A DNA stretch of 13,070 bases from an uncultured Collinsella sp. (GTDB lineage Bacteria; Actinomycetota; Coriobacteriia; Coriobacteriales; Coriobacteriaceae), in the NCBI GenBank assembly GCA_937981515.1, contig CALJNY010000209.1:1-13070 (forward strand). Reading direction: 5' to 3'. The notes under the pieces are model-generated. The model was not told the origin of the DNA, did not search any database, and saw only the letters and a program-made list of their open reading frames with translations. Position numbers and translations under genes: made by a program. Position 1 is the first letter of the stretch. Every line of letters begins with the position of its first letter. This document shows, piece after piece, positions 8,301-13,070 of the stretch.

Positions 8301-8863
8301 AGCAGCTCGAGGCCGCCAACGAAGCCGTCGTCGATGCGACCTTCGAGATCGTCGAGGCCAAGGCCGAGCTTGCCAACGACGAGGCGCTCAAGGCCGATCT
8401 TGAGGCTGTCGACCACAAGGCATCCCTTGCCGCGGGCACGACGGGCAACGAGAAGCTGGTCAAGCTTAACGCTGCCTACGCTCGCTATAAGGCCGCCGTC
8501 GATGCCGCCGCTGGCCTCAAGGCTGCTCTGAGCGATGCCGATGCCAAGCTGTCCGATGCCAAGCTGTCCGATGCCAACGACGCCTATGCCGCCGCGCTTG
8601 CCGAGCTCGGAGATGCCAAGGATGCCCTGGCTGCCGCTCAGGCCGAGTACGACAAGTATCATCCCAAGGCTGAGCCGCAGGCCAAGCCTCAGGTTGCGCA
8701 GGCTGCTGCAAAGGCCCCCGTTGCCAAGAAACAGGCTGCGCCTGCCGCGCTCGCCCAGACTGGCGACAATTCCGCGCTTGCGGGCGAGGTGTTCGTCATC
8801 GGCGGTGTGACGCTCGTGGCAGCGGGCGTGACGCTGGGCGATCGTCGTCGCAAGCAGATGTAG
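5393..8863 (+). CDS. Sortase-anchored coiled-coil surface protein with internal CAP/SCP domain
   Basis: A 1156-residue exported protein. Residues 1-48 are a signal peptide: basic stretch, then TVLTAGLIAQPLMSPLAAIA, cleavage probably near 46-48. Residues about 75-450 are an Ala/Lys/Glu/Asp/Gln-rich coiled coil with repeated DAQAKL and ALEAAK-like units. Residues about 452-705 hold a CAP (SCP-like) domain with all four putative cavity residues: H566 (WDHAG), E580 (NENLAG), E621 (WYTAEK), H635 (TGHYEN). Residues about 706-1090 are a second Ala-rich coiled coil, followed by a Pro/Lys/Ala spacer (AEPQAKPQVAQAAAK), LAQTG at 1120-1124, a hydrophobic segment about 1131-1149 and the tail DRRRKQM. The C-terminus is a cell-wall sorting signal with A in place of P. 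No sortase gene is in view. The likely picture is a long stalk displaying a CAP module outside the wall; in bacteria CAP domains are linked to adhesion, surface layers and other extracellular roles, so no activity is assigned. The CAP part has lower GC than its flanks. Confidence 0.9.
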   Translation: MANYIPQHFEPRAKAVNVKGVANRAVATVLTAGLIAQPLMSPLAAIAAPTADNGDATKGDSAIENTVATGNQAVVKTAAQLAEESAKQLKDAQTAYDAAQKKADAAGQSQKQAQQQKNQASQAVTDNAAEQNEAEAAALQEKIDELKAAVDKAEQQQKKLGDLNDQLDQANKSVEDKTQALKDAKAKQDEAKKALDDAQAKLEAMGMDEYEAAKKAVEDAQAKLNAANADVKTAEGELDAAKTAADNAEQAKSDAESALTTAQAKKQETANALAAATTACGNAQDKLNDAQKALDAAISGTGIDLKALEAAKNAAAGEFKDAQTELDAAKAADATAQTNLQAAQTDASAAQEKVNAANAAVSSAQTAYDEANGKLGDLTSKYNTAKAAYEQAQQTEADKKTEYDRLAEVAKQKKSALENATSDYNKANDEYNTASANVKALEQQISELKANMTVDTDAVKAGLLGFMNHIASSMSFTAAQRANASDAAKLLDGSASKAAWYDDYVNLDASDADNAISLVNLQNTLTYMNAVNGIRRANGLSDMKVSIVSMAQSALDVCYSSNVWDHAGNSGEGFYMSYNENLAGRAGAYKGSDNPKDWETSFDNGDKYGDDWPFIGWYTAEKRDYDRGDYSNTGHYENFIDSGANSFGFAVGYGKDGNRSTPEDDGAPSPVSIYQGNWAEGDFTVDEFKNLVNTYVDSVYHAGGTAAQKAQLAQLQDQLAAARKARDVKNDALGSAESSLAAAKSAANEANGNVAAAKSDYEAAQEATAIAKAAYGAADVNLKNVDIETPRANLNAAKDEATVAQAALDDANFKLTECQTNASKASARKAKAQGDYDTAKTKSDKANEAYGNATASVKDLAAKRDAAQADLANKQGSLDEAKKADDAAQAGVDKAQAADVQAAIALSDAKQAVAAKAQTVSDAQAKAKAAEGELAGANKAFERFAGAQKAVDDAKAAYDAAVAGVADAQKQLEAANEAVVDATFEIVEAKAELANDEALKADLEAVDHKASLAAGTTGNEKLVKLNAAYARYKAAVDAAAGLKAALSDADAKLSDAKLSDANDAYAAALAELGDAKDALAAAQAEYDKYHPKAEPQAKPQVAQAAAKAPVAKKQAAPAALAQTGDNSALAGEVFVIGGVTLVAAGVTLGDRRRKQM
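8540..8575 (+). repeat. 15-bp tandem repeat inside the second coiled coil
   Basis: GATGCCAAGCTGTCC occurs twice in direct tandem (8540-8554, 8555-8569) and is followed by the first six bases of a third copy (8570-8575). It encodes DAKLS-DAKLS-DA. The copies are identical, which suggests recent slippage. A five-residue unit does not keep a heptad register. Confidence 0.85.
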
Positions 8864-8934
8864 CGTTTCGAGCGTAGATTCTGCAACGAACTTCGGTTCA
8901 TAGCAGGAACGCTTCGATAGCTTAACCGATAAGG

Positions 8935-8974
8935 CCGGCGCGCTGTTAAACGCAGCGCGCCGGACTTTCTTTGT
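8935..8974 (+). terminator. Rho-independent terminator of the surface protein gene
   Basis: CCGGCGCGCTG (8935-8945) pairs perfectly with CAGCGCGCCGG (8953-8963) around a 7-base loop, followed by the T-rich ACTTTCTTTGTTT. It lies 71 bases after the stop at 8863. Confidence 0.9.
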
Positions 8975-8983
8975 TTCGATATC

Positions 8984-9023
8984 AAAAAGCCCGGTCAGCA
9001 GCCGCAGAAGCTACCGACCGGGC
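8984..9023 (-). terminator. Rho-independent terminator of the OPT transporter gene
   Basis: On the minus strand GCCCGGTC (9023-9016) pairs with GACCGGGC (8996-8989) and then reads TTTTT (8988-8984). The loop is 19 bases and may hold extra pairs. It follows the transporter stop by about 40 bases and stands back to back with the plus-strand terminator at 8935. Confidence 0.85.
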
Positions 9024-9064
9024 AAGCCGTAGGCAATATGGTTGCTGTCGAGCAGCTGCTCGAC

Positions 9065-10768
9065 TTAGCCCAGCAGGCTTAAGCCCACGGAGACAAACGC
9101 CAGGATAACGCCGACGATGGACTCGCCGCCGAGCAGGCCGCTGGCAACGACCAGACCCTGTTCCTGGAAGGCGGCGTCCTTGGCAGCTCTCTCCTCGTCG
9201 GAAAGACCAGCGGTGGCGTCGCGGTGGGCGGACCACTTGTCGTAGGCGAGCTTGACGCAGGAGCCCAGGAATGCCGTGAGTGACATGTAGAACGGCAGGT
9301 ACACGCCCAGGCCGATCATCATGGCCGGAATGCCGAGCCAGTACATGACGATGCCGGCGATAAAGCCGCCAACGAACCACGGCACGCTCGGGATGCCCGA
9401 GACCATGGTGGCGACAACGCTTGCCTGCGCGGCAACAAAGCTCTTGTCGGGGCCAAAGGCGTCCGGGCCATAGGCGGTGACGAGCGCGACCATGACGGCT
9501 GCGGCGACCAGGGCGCCCACGATGCCGCCGATGGCTTGGCCGATCCACTGCGCACGCGGGTTGGTGCCCAGCACGGCGCCGGCCTTAAAGTCGTTCATGA
9601 CGTCGCCCGCAAGGCCGCACGCCACGGCTACGATGCCGGCGATAAAGAACAGCTTGACCTGAGCGATCTGTGCGAAGGCAGCCACGATGAGCATGACGAT
9701 GAGGCCGAAGATCTCCATGGGGTCGATGCCCGTCTGGCCGCAGCTCTGTGCGCTCATGATGGTGGTGACAAAGGTGAACAGCGTCACGATGACGGCCGGA
9801 ACGGGGCCAAGGTCGAGCACGATGGCGACGATCACGGCGATGGCGGCAGCGCCCAGGCCGATGATGCCGGCGTCGAGCTTAAGGGAGCCCGAGATGAGCG
9901 ACTGCTCGTCGGTGTCGGTGGAGCTGTCGGCGGCAAGACCGCGGACGATGCCGGCGACCTGCGGCAGGATGTCCTTGAGGACGACGGCGACGCCAAAGCC
10001 CATCATGAGGCCCATGCCCAGGGACTTGACGATGCCCTGTGCGGTCATGACGTCAAACAGACCGGCAGCGGTGCCGCCAACGATGATGCCAAAGTTGCCC
10101 AGCAGCGCGCCGGCAAACCAGAAAGCGACCGGGGCGAAGCCCACGAGGAAGCCGACGGAGAGCAGCATGGGCGAGTTGTAGATGGCAAAGGTCACGCCGG
10201 GGATATTGAGCGTGCACAGCATGCTGGGCACCACGCCCAGGGCGTCGCGCAGCACGCTATAGATGCCTGCGATGGCCATGGAACCAAAGAGCTGCTTGCC
10301 GGTTTTGCCGCCAGCCTCGGTCGCGCGCAAGGTCTGAGCTGCGGCGTTGCCGGTGGGGAACTCAAGCGCGGCGTCCACGATAAAGTGACGGTGGATGAGT
10401 GCGGTGGCCAGCAGGCCCAGGATGGTGCCGGCGAGTGCCACGATAAACATGTCGAGCCAGCTGATCTGGTCGGCATAGCCCAGCATCCAGGCGCCCGGGA
10501 TGGTAAACGCTAGGCCGCCGGCGACCATGGCGCCCGCGGACATGATGGTGTGGGTGACGTTGGCCTCGTTGAGGCTGGCATTGCCCATGAGCTTAAGGAA
10601 GAACAGCGAGATGACGGCAGCGAAGACGATCGGCCAGGGGAGAGCGCCCATCTTGAGGGCGGTGTAGGCCGAGCTTGCCGTGATGATCACGCAGCCAAGG
10701 ACGCCGATGACGACGCCGCGCAGCGTGAGTTGCCCGCGCATCGAAGCGCGGTTCGAGGGATTGCTCAT
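9065..10768 (-). CDS. OPT-family oligopeptide transporter
   Basis: A 567-residue membrane protein. The start ATG at 10768 has AAGGAG 7 bases upstream. OPT-family blocks are visible: LTLRGVVIGVLGCVI near residue 14, SSAYTALKMG about 32-41, LNEANVTHTIMSAG about 66-79, and EFPTGNAAAQTLRATEAGG about 136-154. The rest is a long series of hydrophobic segments typical of the 12-16 membrane helices of the family, with one polar stretch (SSTDTDEQS) near the middle that is probably a loop between the two halves. OPT proteins are secondary transporters, usually proton-coupled, importing small peptides or metal-peptide conjugates; the substrate cannot be told here. Peptide import fits a gut anaerobe that ferments amino acids, but that is inference. 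The gene stands alone, with a terminator downstream and a divergent, hairpin-bearing leader upstream shared with coaX. Confidence 0.9.
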   Translation of the reverse strand: MSNPSNRASMRGQLTLRGVVIGVLGCVIITASSAYTALKMGALPWPIVFAAVISLFFLKLMGNASLNEANVTHTIMSAGAMVAGGLAFTIPGAWMLGYADQISWLDMFIVALAGTILGLLATALIHRHFIVDAALEFPTGNAAAQTLRATEAGGKTGKQLFGSMAIAGIYSVLRDALGVVPSMLCTLNIPGVTFAIYNSPMLLSVGFLVGFAPVAFWFAGALLGNFGIIVGGTAAGLFDVMTAQGIVKSLGMGLMMGFGVAVVLKDILPQVAGIVRGLAADSSTDTDEQSLISGSLKLDAGIIGLGAAAIAVIVAIVLDLGPVPAVIVTLFTFVTTIMSAQSCGQTGIDPMEIFGLIVMLIVAAFAQIAQVKLFFIAGIVAVACGLAGDVMNDFKAGAVLGTNPRAQWIGQAIGGIVGALVAAAVMVALVTAYGPDAFGPDKSFVAAQASVVATMVSGIPSVPWFVGGFIAGIVMYWLGIPAMMIGLGVYLPFYMSLTAFLGSCVKLAYDKWSAHRDATAGLSDEERAAKDAAFQEQGLVVASGLLGGESIVGVILAFVSVGLSLLG

Positions 10769-10792
10769 ATAAAACTCCTTTGCGTATATCCG

Positions 10793-10831
10793 CTTCCCCC
10801 GGGAGCGCCGCTACGGATACGGCGCGGGAAG
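10793..10831 (-). promoter_or_regulatory. Hairpin in the 5' leader of the OPT gene
   Basis: CTTCCC (10793-10798) pairs with GGGAAG (10826-10831), and GCGCCG (10805-10810) with CGGCGC (10820-10825), giving a 12-bp stem with a six-base one-sided bulge and a 9-base loop. It lies about 12 bases before the ribosome binding site of the transporter (10776-10781). It has no T-run, so it is not a terminator. It could affect translation or mRNA stability; this is inference. Confidence 0.4.
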
Positions 10832-10877
10832 TCGGGTTACCAAGGGCCGCCGCGTGAGCTCGCGCGCGACCGCGCAC

Positions 10878-10934
10878 CAGTATAGCCGTAAGCTAGTCAT
10901 TTTGGGATGACTGGTTTAGGTAGGCGATATACTG
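10878..10934. promoter_or_regulatory. Divergent promoter candidates between OPT and coaX
   Basis: TATACT occurs on the plus strand at 10928-10933 and on the minus strand at 10884-10879, as the arms of a perfect inverted repeat CAGTATA (10878-10884) / TATACTG (10928-10934). Between them lies AGTCAT (10895-10900) / ATGACT (10907-10912), a second inverted repeat with a 6-base loop. Each TATACT is a good -10 facing its own gene. Neither has a good -35 at the usual spacing, which suggests an activator bound at the central repeat; that is inference. Confidence 0.5.
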
Positions 10935-10960
10935 CTGGGCAGACGAAAGGAGCGCCGACG

Positions 10961-11812
10961 ATGCTTAATGGGTGCGCATATATATTGACGGTCGACGTGG
11001 GTAACACGTTCATTCGCTTTGGTCTGTTTGCCGAGGATTCGGCCGCGGCGCAGGAATGCCCGCTTGCGACGTGCGAGATCACGACGCCGTCGAGCATTAC
11101 AGCCGACGAAGCGCGCATGAGGCTCGCGCAGGTCATGGGCGCGCTGGCGGCCGATGCGGGCATGCCCGGCGCGCTCGTTCCCGCGGCCGCAGTGCTGAGC
11201 TGCGTGGTGCCGGCGCTCGAGCGCCCGTGGAAGGTGGCGCTTTCCCGTACCTGCACGGGACGCGTGCTCACGGTGGGACCGGGACTTAAGACTGGCATGC
11301 CCGTCCACTACGACGACCCCGCCGAGATCGGCCCCGACCGCATCGCCGATGCCGTGGCGGCTCGTGCCGTCTACGGCTCTCCGTGCATTGTGATCGACCT
11401 GGGCACTACGACCAATATCGAGGTCATCGATACGCACGGAACCTTTGTCGGCGGCGTCATCGCGCCGGGTCTGGCACTTGGCGCCCGCTCGCTTTCGGCC
11501 GCTGCGGCGCGCCTGCCGCAGGTTGAGCCCTCGGCGCCGACACACGTCATCGGCCGCAACACGCGCGAGGCGATGCGCTCGGGCGTGGTCTTGGGCGAGG
11601 TTGCCCGCATCGATGGCATGCTCGACATGGTGCTTGCCGAGATGCGCGCGACCAAGGCCGCGGGGGAGGGCGATGTGCCCATCGTCATTACCGGCGACGA
11701 TGCCGAGGCGCTTGCGGCCCTTGTCGGCCATAGCCTGACGGTCGACGACGCGCTGACGCTGCGGGGTCTCGCCGAGCTGTACCACATCAACCAAAAGCCC
11801 CGCCGCGCGTAG
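10961..11812 (+). CDS. coaX: Type III pantothenate kinase
   Basis: This enzyme phosphorylates pantothenate with ATP, the first step of coenzyme A synthesis (EC 2.7.1.33), in the cytoplasm. The 283-residue product has the CoaX motifs in order: DVGNT at 12-16 (phosphate loop), GPDRIADAVAA at 124-134, DLGTTTNIE at 146-154, GGVIAPG at 164-170 and IGRNTREAMRSG at about 197-208. The start is ATG 10961, with AGGAG at 10948-10952; an in-frame ATG at 10907 lies within the promoter-like repeats and upstream of the predicted -10, so it is rejected. The third motif differs from the common DFGTATT-F-D form (A to T, last T to N, D to E). CoaX enzymes generally need a monovalent cation and escape feedback by CoA. 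It leads a plus-strand row with the dCMP deaminase, but 83 bases and a separate promoter candidate lie between them. Confidence 0.92.
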   Translation: MLNGCAYILTVDVGNTFIRFGLFAEDSAAAQECPLATCEITTPSSITADEARMRLAQVMGALAADAGMPGALVPAAAVLSCVVPALERPWKVALSRTCTGRVLTVGPGLKTGMPVHYDDPAEIGPDRIADAVAARAVYGSPCIVIDLGTTTNIEVIDTHGTFVGGVIAPGLALGARSLSAAAARLPQVEPSAPTHVIGRNTREAMRSGVVLGEVARIDGMLDMVLAEMRATKAAGEGDVPIVITGDDAEALAALVGHSLTVDDALTLRGLAELYHINQKPRRA

Positions 11813-11852
11813 CGATGGGGGCGATGGGACAAAAACGTCTCCACCTTCCACC

Positions 11853-11861
11853 TGCTACAAT
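11853..11861 (+). promoter_or_regulatory. Extended -10 promoter candidate for the dCMP deaminase gene
   Basis: TG-C-TACAAT is an extended -10 element (TGnTATAAT type) with one mismatch in the hexamer. It lies 34 bases before the chosen start. No good -35 is present, which is tolerated by extended -10 promoters. Confidence 0.45.
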
Positions 11862-11895
11862 GGGTCAAACTATTGCGATTTCGGAGGTGTCTGCC

Positions 11896-12420
11896 ATGTC
11901 GGACGATCTTCATCAAACCGCGTCGGGCAAGCGCCGCGACGTTATTAGCTGGGATGAGTTCTTTATGAGCGTGGCCATCGCCGCGCAGCGCCGCAGTAAG
12001 GACCCCAACACGCAGGTGGGCGCGTGCATCGCCAACACCAACCACCGCATCCTTTCGGTGGGCTACAACGGTACGCCCTCGGCACTCAACGACGACTTTT
12101 TCCCGTGGGGCACGAGCGACGACCCGTTGCAGGATAAGCACAACTACGTGGTGCATGCCGAGGCCAACGCCGTGCTCAACTACCGCGGCTCGCTCAAAGA
12201 CCTTGAGGGTTCCACGGTCTACGTCACGCTGTTCCCGTGCCACGACTGCGCCAAGATCCTGGCGCAGGTGGGCGTGGGCGAGGTCGTCTACCTGGACAAC
12301 AAGTATGCCGATACCGACGACGGCCGTATCAGCCGCCGCATTCTCGACTCCTGTGGCATCAGCTACCGCCAGGTCATCGTCGATGTTCAGATTGGTACCG
12401 GGGGACAGGCTCGACAGTAA
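11896..12420 (+). CDS. dCMP deaminase (ComEB-like cytidine/deoxycytidylate deaminase)
   Basis: A 174-residue zinc deaminase. It has the family signature HAEANA at 87-92 (H87 zinc ligand, E89 proton shuttle) and PCHDCAK at 114-120 (C115 and C118 zinc ligands), with SVGYNGTPSAL at about 54-64 and KDPNTQVGACI at 35-45, typical of deoxycytidylate deaminases. The reaction turns dCMP into dUMP (EC 3.5.4.12), feeding thymidylate synthase and dTTP supply. The start at ATG 11896 is set by GGAGGT at 11883-11888, seven bases upstream; an in-frame ATG at 11815 lies upstream of the predicted promoter and is rejected. In Bacillus the homologue is named comEB because of its operon; here there are no competence genes, so the symbol is left out. 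Allosteric control by dCTP and dTTP is common in the family but cannot be read here. Confidence 0.92.
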   Translation: MSDDLHQTASGKRRDVISWDEFFMSVAIAAQRRSKDPNTQVGACIANTNHRILSVGYNGTPSALNDDFFPWGTSDDPLQDKHNYVVHAEANAVLNYRGSLKDLEGSTVYVTLFPCHDCAKILAQVGVGEVVYLDNKYADTDDGRISRRILDSCGISYRQVIVDVQIGTGGQARQ

Positions 12421-12553
12421 TATGCGTTGTCGCTATCTGACGACGAACGCAGCTCAAAGAGCCCCGTCCCAAATTGACTACTCGTGAAAGTCGCGTCTGC
12501 GCGCATGGACGGCTCGTGAGCGGGTACATGGCTGTAGTAACATAGCTTCTGTC

Positions 12554-12569
12554 CGCGGGCGCGCCCGCG
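12554..12569. repeat. 16-base GC-only palindrome upstream of the Nfu gene
   Basis: CGCGGGCGCGCCCGCG is perfectly self-complementary and made only of G and C. It ends 10 bases before the AAAGGAG ribosome binding site of the next gene and is followed by GTTATTG. It could be an operator, or the weak terminator of the deaminase gene, but the T-run is poor. Confidence 0.6.
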
Positions 12570-12591
12570 TTATTGTGAGAAAGGAGCCCCT

Positions 12592-12870
12592 GTGGCTGTT
12601 AACGAAGAGCTGCTTAAGAAGGTTCTTGAAGAGATTCGCCCCAACCTGCAGGCCGATGGCGGCGATATGGAGTATGTGGGCGTTGACGACGAGGGCGTCG
12701 TCAAACTGGAACTGCAGGGCGCCTGCGCCGGCTGCCCCATGAGCTCGCTGACCCTGTCCATGGGCATTGAGCGTATCCTGAAGGAGCATGTGCCCGGCGT
12801 TACCCGCGTTGAGCAGGTCAATGCTTCCGGCGAGGCCGAGGACCTGTACGACGAGTACGCGCCGTTCTAA
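12592..12870 (+). CDS. NifU-like (Nfu) C-terminal-domain Fe-S cluster scaffold
   Basis: A 92-residue protein that is almost only the Nfu domain. It opens with NEELLKKVLEEIRPNLQADG, continues GGDMEYVGV and carries CAGCP (C45-x2-C48), the pair of cysteines that holds a 4Fe-4S or 2Fe-2S cluster between two subunits. It then reads MSSLTLSMGIERILKEHVPG. Nfu proteins carry assembled clusters to target enzymes in the cytoplasm. There is no A-type degenerate domain as in E. coli NfuA and no IscU-like domain as in full NifU. The start codon is GTG, with AAAGGAG at 12580-12586 and a 5-base spacer. The iron-sulfur protein at the left edge of the window is one kind of possible client, but nothing here links them directly. 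Confidence 0.92.
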   Translation: MAVNEELLKKVLEEIRPNLQADGGDMEYVGVDDEGVVKLELQGACAGCPMSSLTLSMGIERILKEHVPGVTRVEQVNASGEAEDLYDEYAPF

Positions 12871-12920
12871 GATGCGAAAGCTGCGGACGGCATACTCCGC
12901 ATAGACGTTACGCCCAAATA

Positions 12921-12956
12921 TGTGGCTGCGAGCGCAAGGCCCGCGGCCGCATTTGT
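12921..12956 (+). terminator. Weak terminator candidate between nfu and lgt
   Basis: TGTGGCTGCG (12921-12930) pairs with CGCGGCCGCA (12942-12951) as RNA: ten pairs including two G-U, with an 11-base loop. The following TTTGT is short. A further small inverted repeat, TGCGGA / TCCGCA (12882-12887 / 12896-12901), lies just upstream. Leaky read-through into lgt is possible. Confidence 0.4.
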
Positions 12957-12979
12957 ATGTAGGGAGTAGGAGGGTCGAC

Positions 12980-13070
12980 ATGCTCAACGACTTCTACCAT
13001 ATGCTTGATCCTGTCGCGATCTCGGCGGGCCCCATCACCATCTACTGGTACGGCCTGGCCTACGTGGTCG
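12980..13070 (+). CDS. lgt: Prolipoprotein diacylglyceryl transferase (3' partial)
   Basis: Only the first 30 codons lie in the window. They read MLNDFYHMLDPVAISAGPI and then TIYWYGLAYVV. The DPVA-x-S-x-GP-x-x-I-x-WYGL pattern is the usual N-terminus of Lgt, leading into the first membrane helix. The enzyme transfers diacylglycerol from phosphatidylglycerol to the lipobox cysteine of prolipoproteins at the cytoplasmic membrane. ATG 12980 has TAGGAGGG just upstream (12967-12974). The assignment rests on the N-terminal motif only. Confidence 0.85.
   Translation, partial: MLNDFYHMLDPVAISAGPITIYWYGLAYVV

Noticed and set aside
7604..8662. Minus-strand open frame (352 codons) and others opposite the coiled-coil gene
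   Set aside because: Gly/Leu/Val-rich repeats here are the mirror image of Ala/Lys/Asp codons in the real gene; there is no start signal and no recognisable domain.
5393..8863. Reading the Ala/Lys coiled coil as an SMC-like or M-protein homologue
   Set aside because: There are no ATPase motifs, and low-complexity coiled coils match many families by chance; only the signal peptide, CAP domain and sorting signal carry family information.
9536..10513. Long plus-strand open frame (325 codons) opposite the OPT transporter
   Set aside because: It is antisense to a clear OPT protein. It is rich in His, Asp and Gly with no domain and no ribosome binding site, as expected from high-GC codon bias.
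10916..12243. Minus-strand open frames opposite coaX and the dCMP deaminase
   Set aside because: Both plus-strand genes have all family motifs and ribosome binding sites, so the antisense frames are shadows.
1..13070. CRISPR arrays, tRNA or rRNA genes, insertion sequences, phage or toxin-antitoxin genes
   Set aside because: I looked for regularly spaced repeats, transposase motifs and RNA gene landmarks and found none that could be supported.

Overview
The window is high-GC, tightly coding bacterial DNA. The gene content suggests an anaerobic gut actinobacterium of the Coriobacteriia, most like Collinsella. This rests on four things: a large acyl-CoA dehydratase activase-type iron-sulfur protein, a huge Ala/Lys-rich sortase-anchored surface protein, an OPT oligopeptide transporter, and a coaX / dCMP deaminase / Nfu / lgt row. 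The genus is inferred from composition and gene families; no rRNA or marker gene is present to prove it.

Layout, left to right. (1) The 3' two-thirds or so of a giant 2-hydroxyacyl-CoA dehydratase activase-like gene enters from the left edge and ends at a very strong terminator (2913-2949). (2) A 495-base stretch has no intact long gene. It holds a frameshifted remnant (2970-3190), a hairpin, and a 12-codon ORF with a strong ribosome binding site that stops one base before a small membrane-anchored protein of unknown function (3381-3830). (3) A DUF389 membrane protein lies on the minus strand (3958-5085), convergent with the small protein across a shared terminator; it carries an EF-hand-like loop. 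(4) A repeat-rich intergenic region leads to a 1156-residue cell-wall protein (5393-8863): signal peptide, long coiled coil, complete CAP/SCP domain, second long coiled coil, then an LAQTG sortase signal. (5) Two terminators back to back (8935-8974 plus, 8984-9023 minus) separate it from a minus-strand OPT-family peptide transporter (9065-10768). (6) A divergent promoter region (10769-10960) also serves a plus-strand housekeeping row: type III pantothenate kinase, dCMP deaminase, a small NifU-like Fe-S scaffold, and the first 30 codons of prolipoprotein diacylglyceryl transferase (cut by the right edge).

The genes do not form one pathway. The right-hand row covers CoA synthesis, dTTP supply, Fe-S assembly and lipoprotein maturation. 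The activase-like protein would need Fe-S clusters and acts on CoA thioesters, so it is only loosely linked to coaX and nfu. The most distinctive element is the CAP-domain surface protein: its central enzyme-like module has clearly lower GC than the flanking coiled coils, which suggests a cassette carried on a variable stalk. I see no CRISPR array, insertion sequence, phage gene, rRNA or tRNA.
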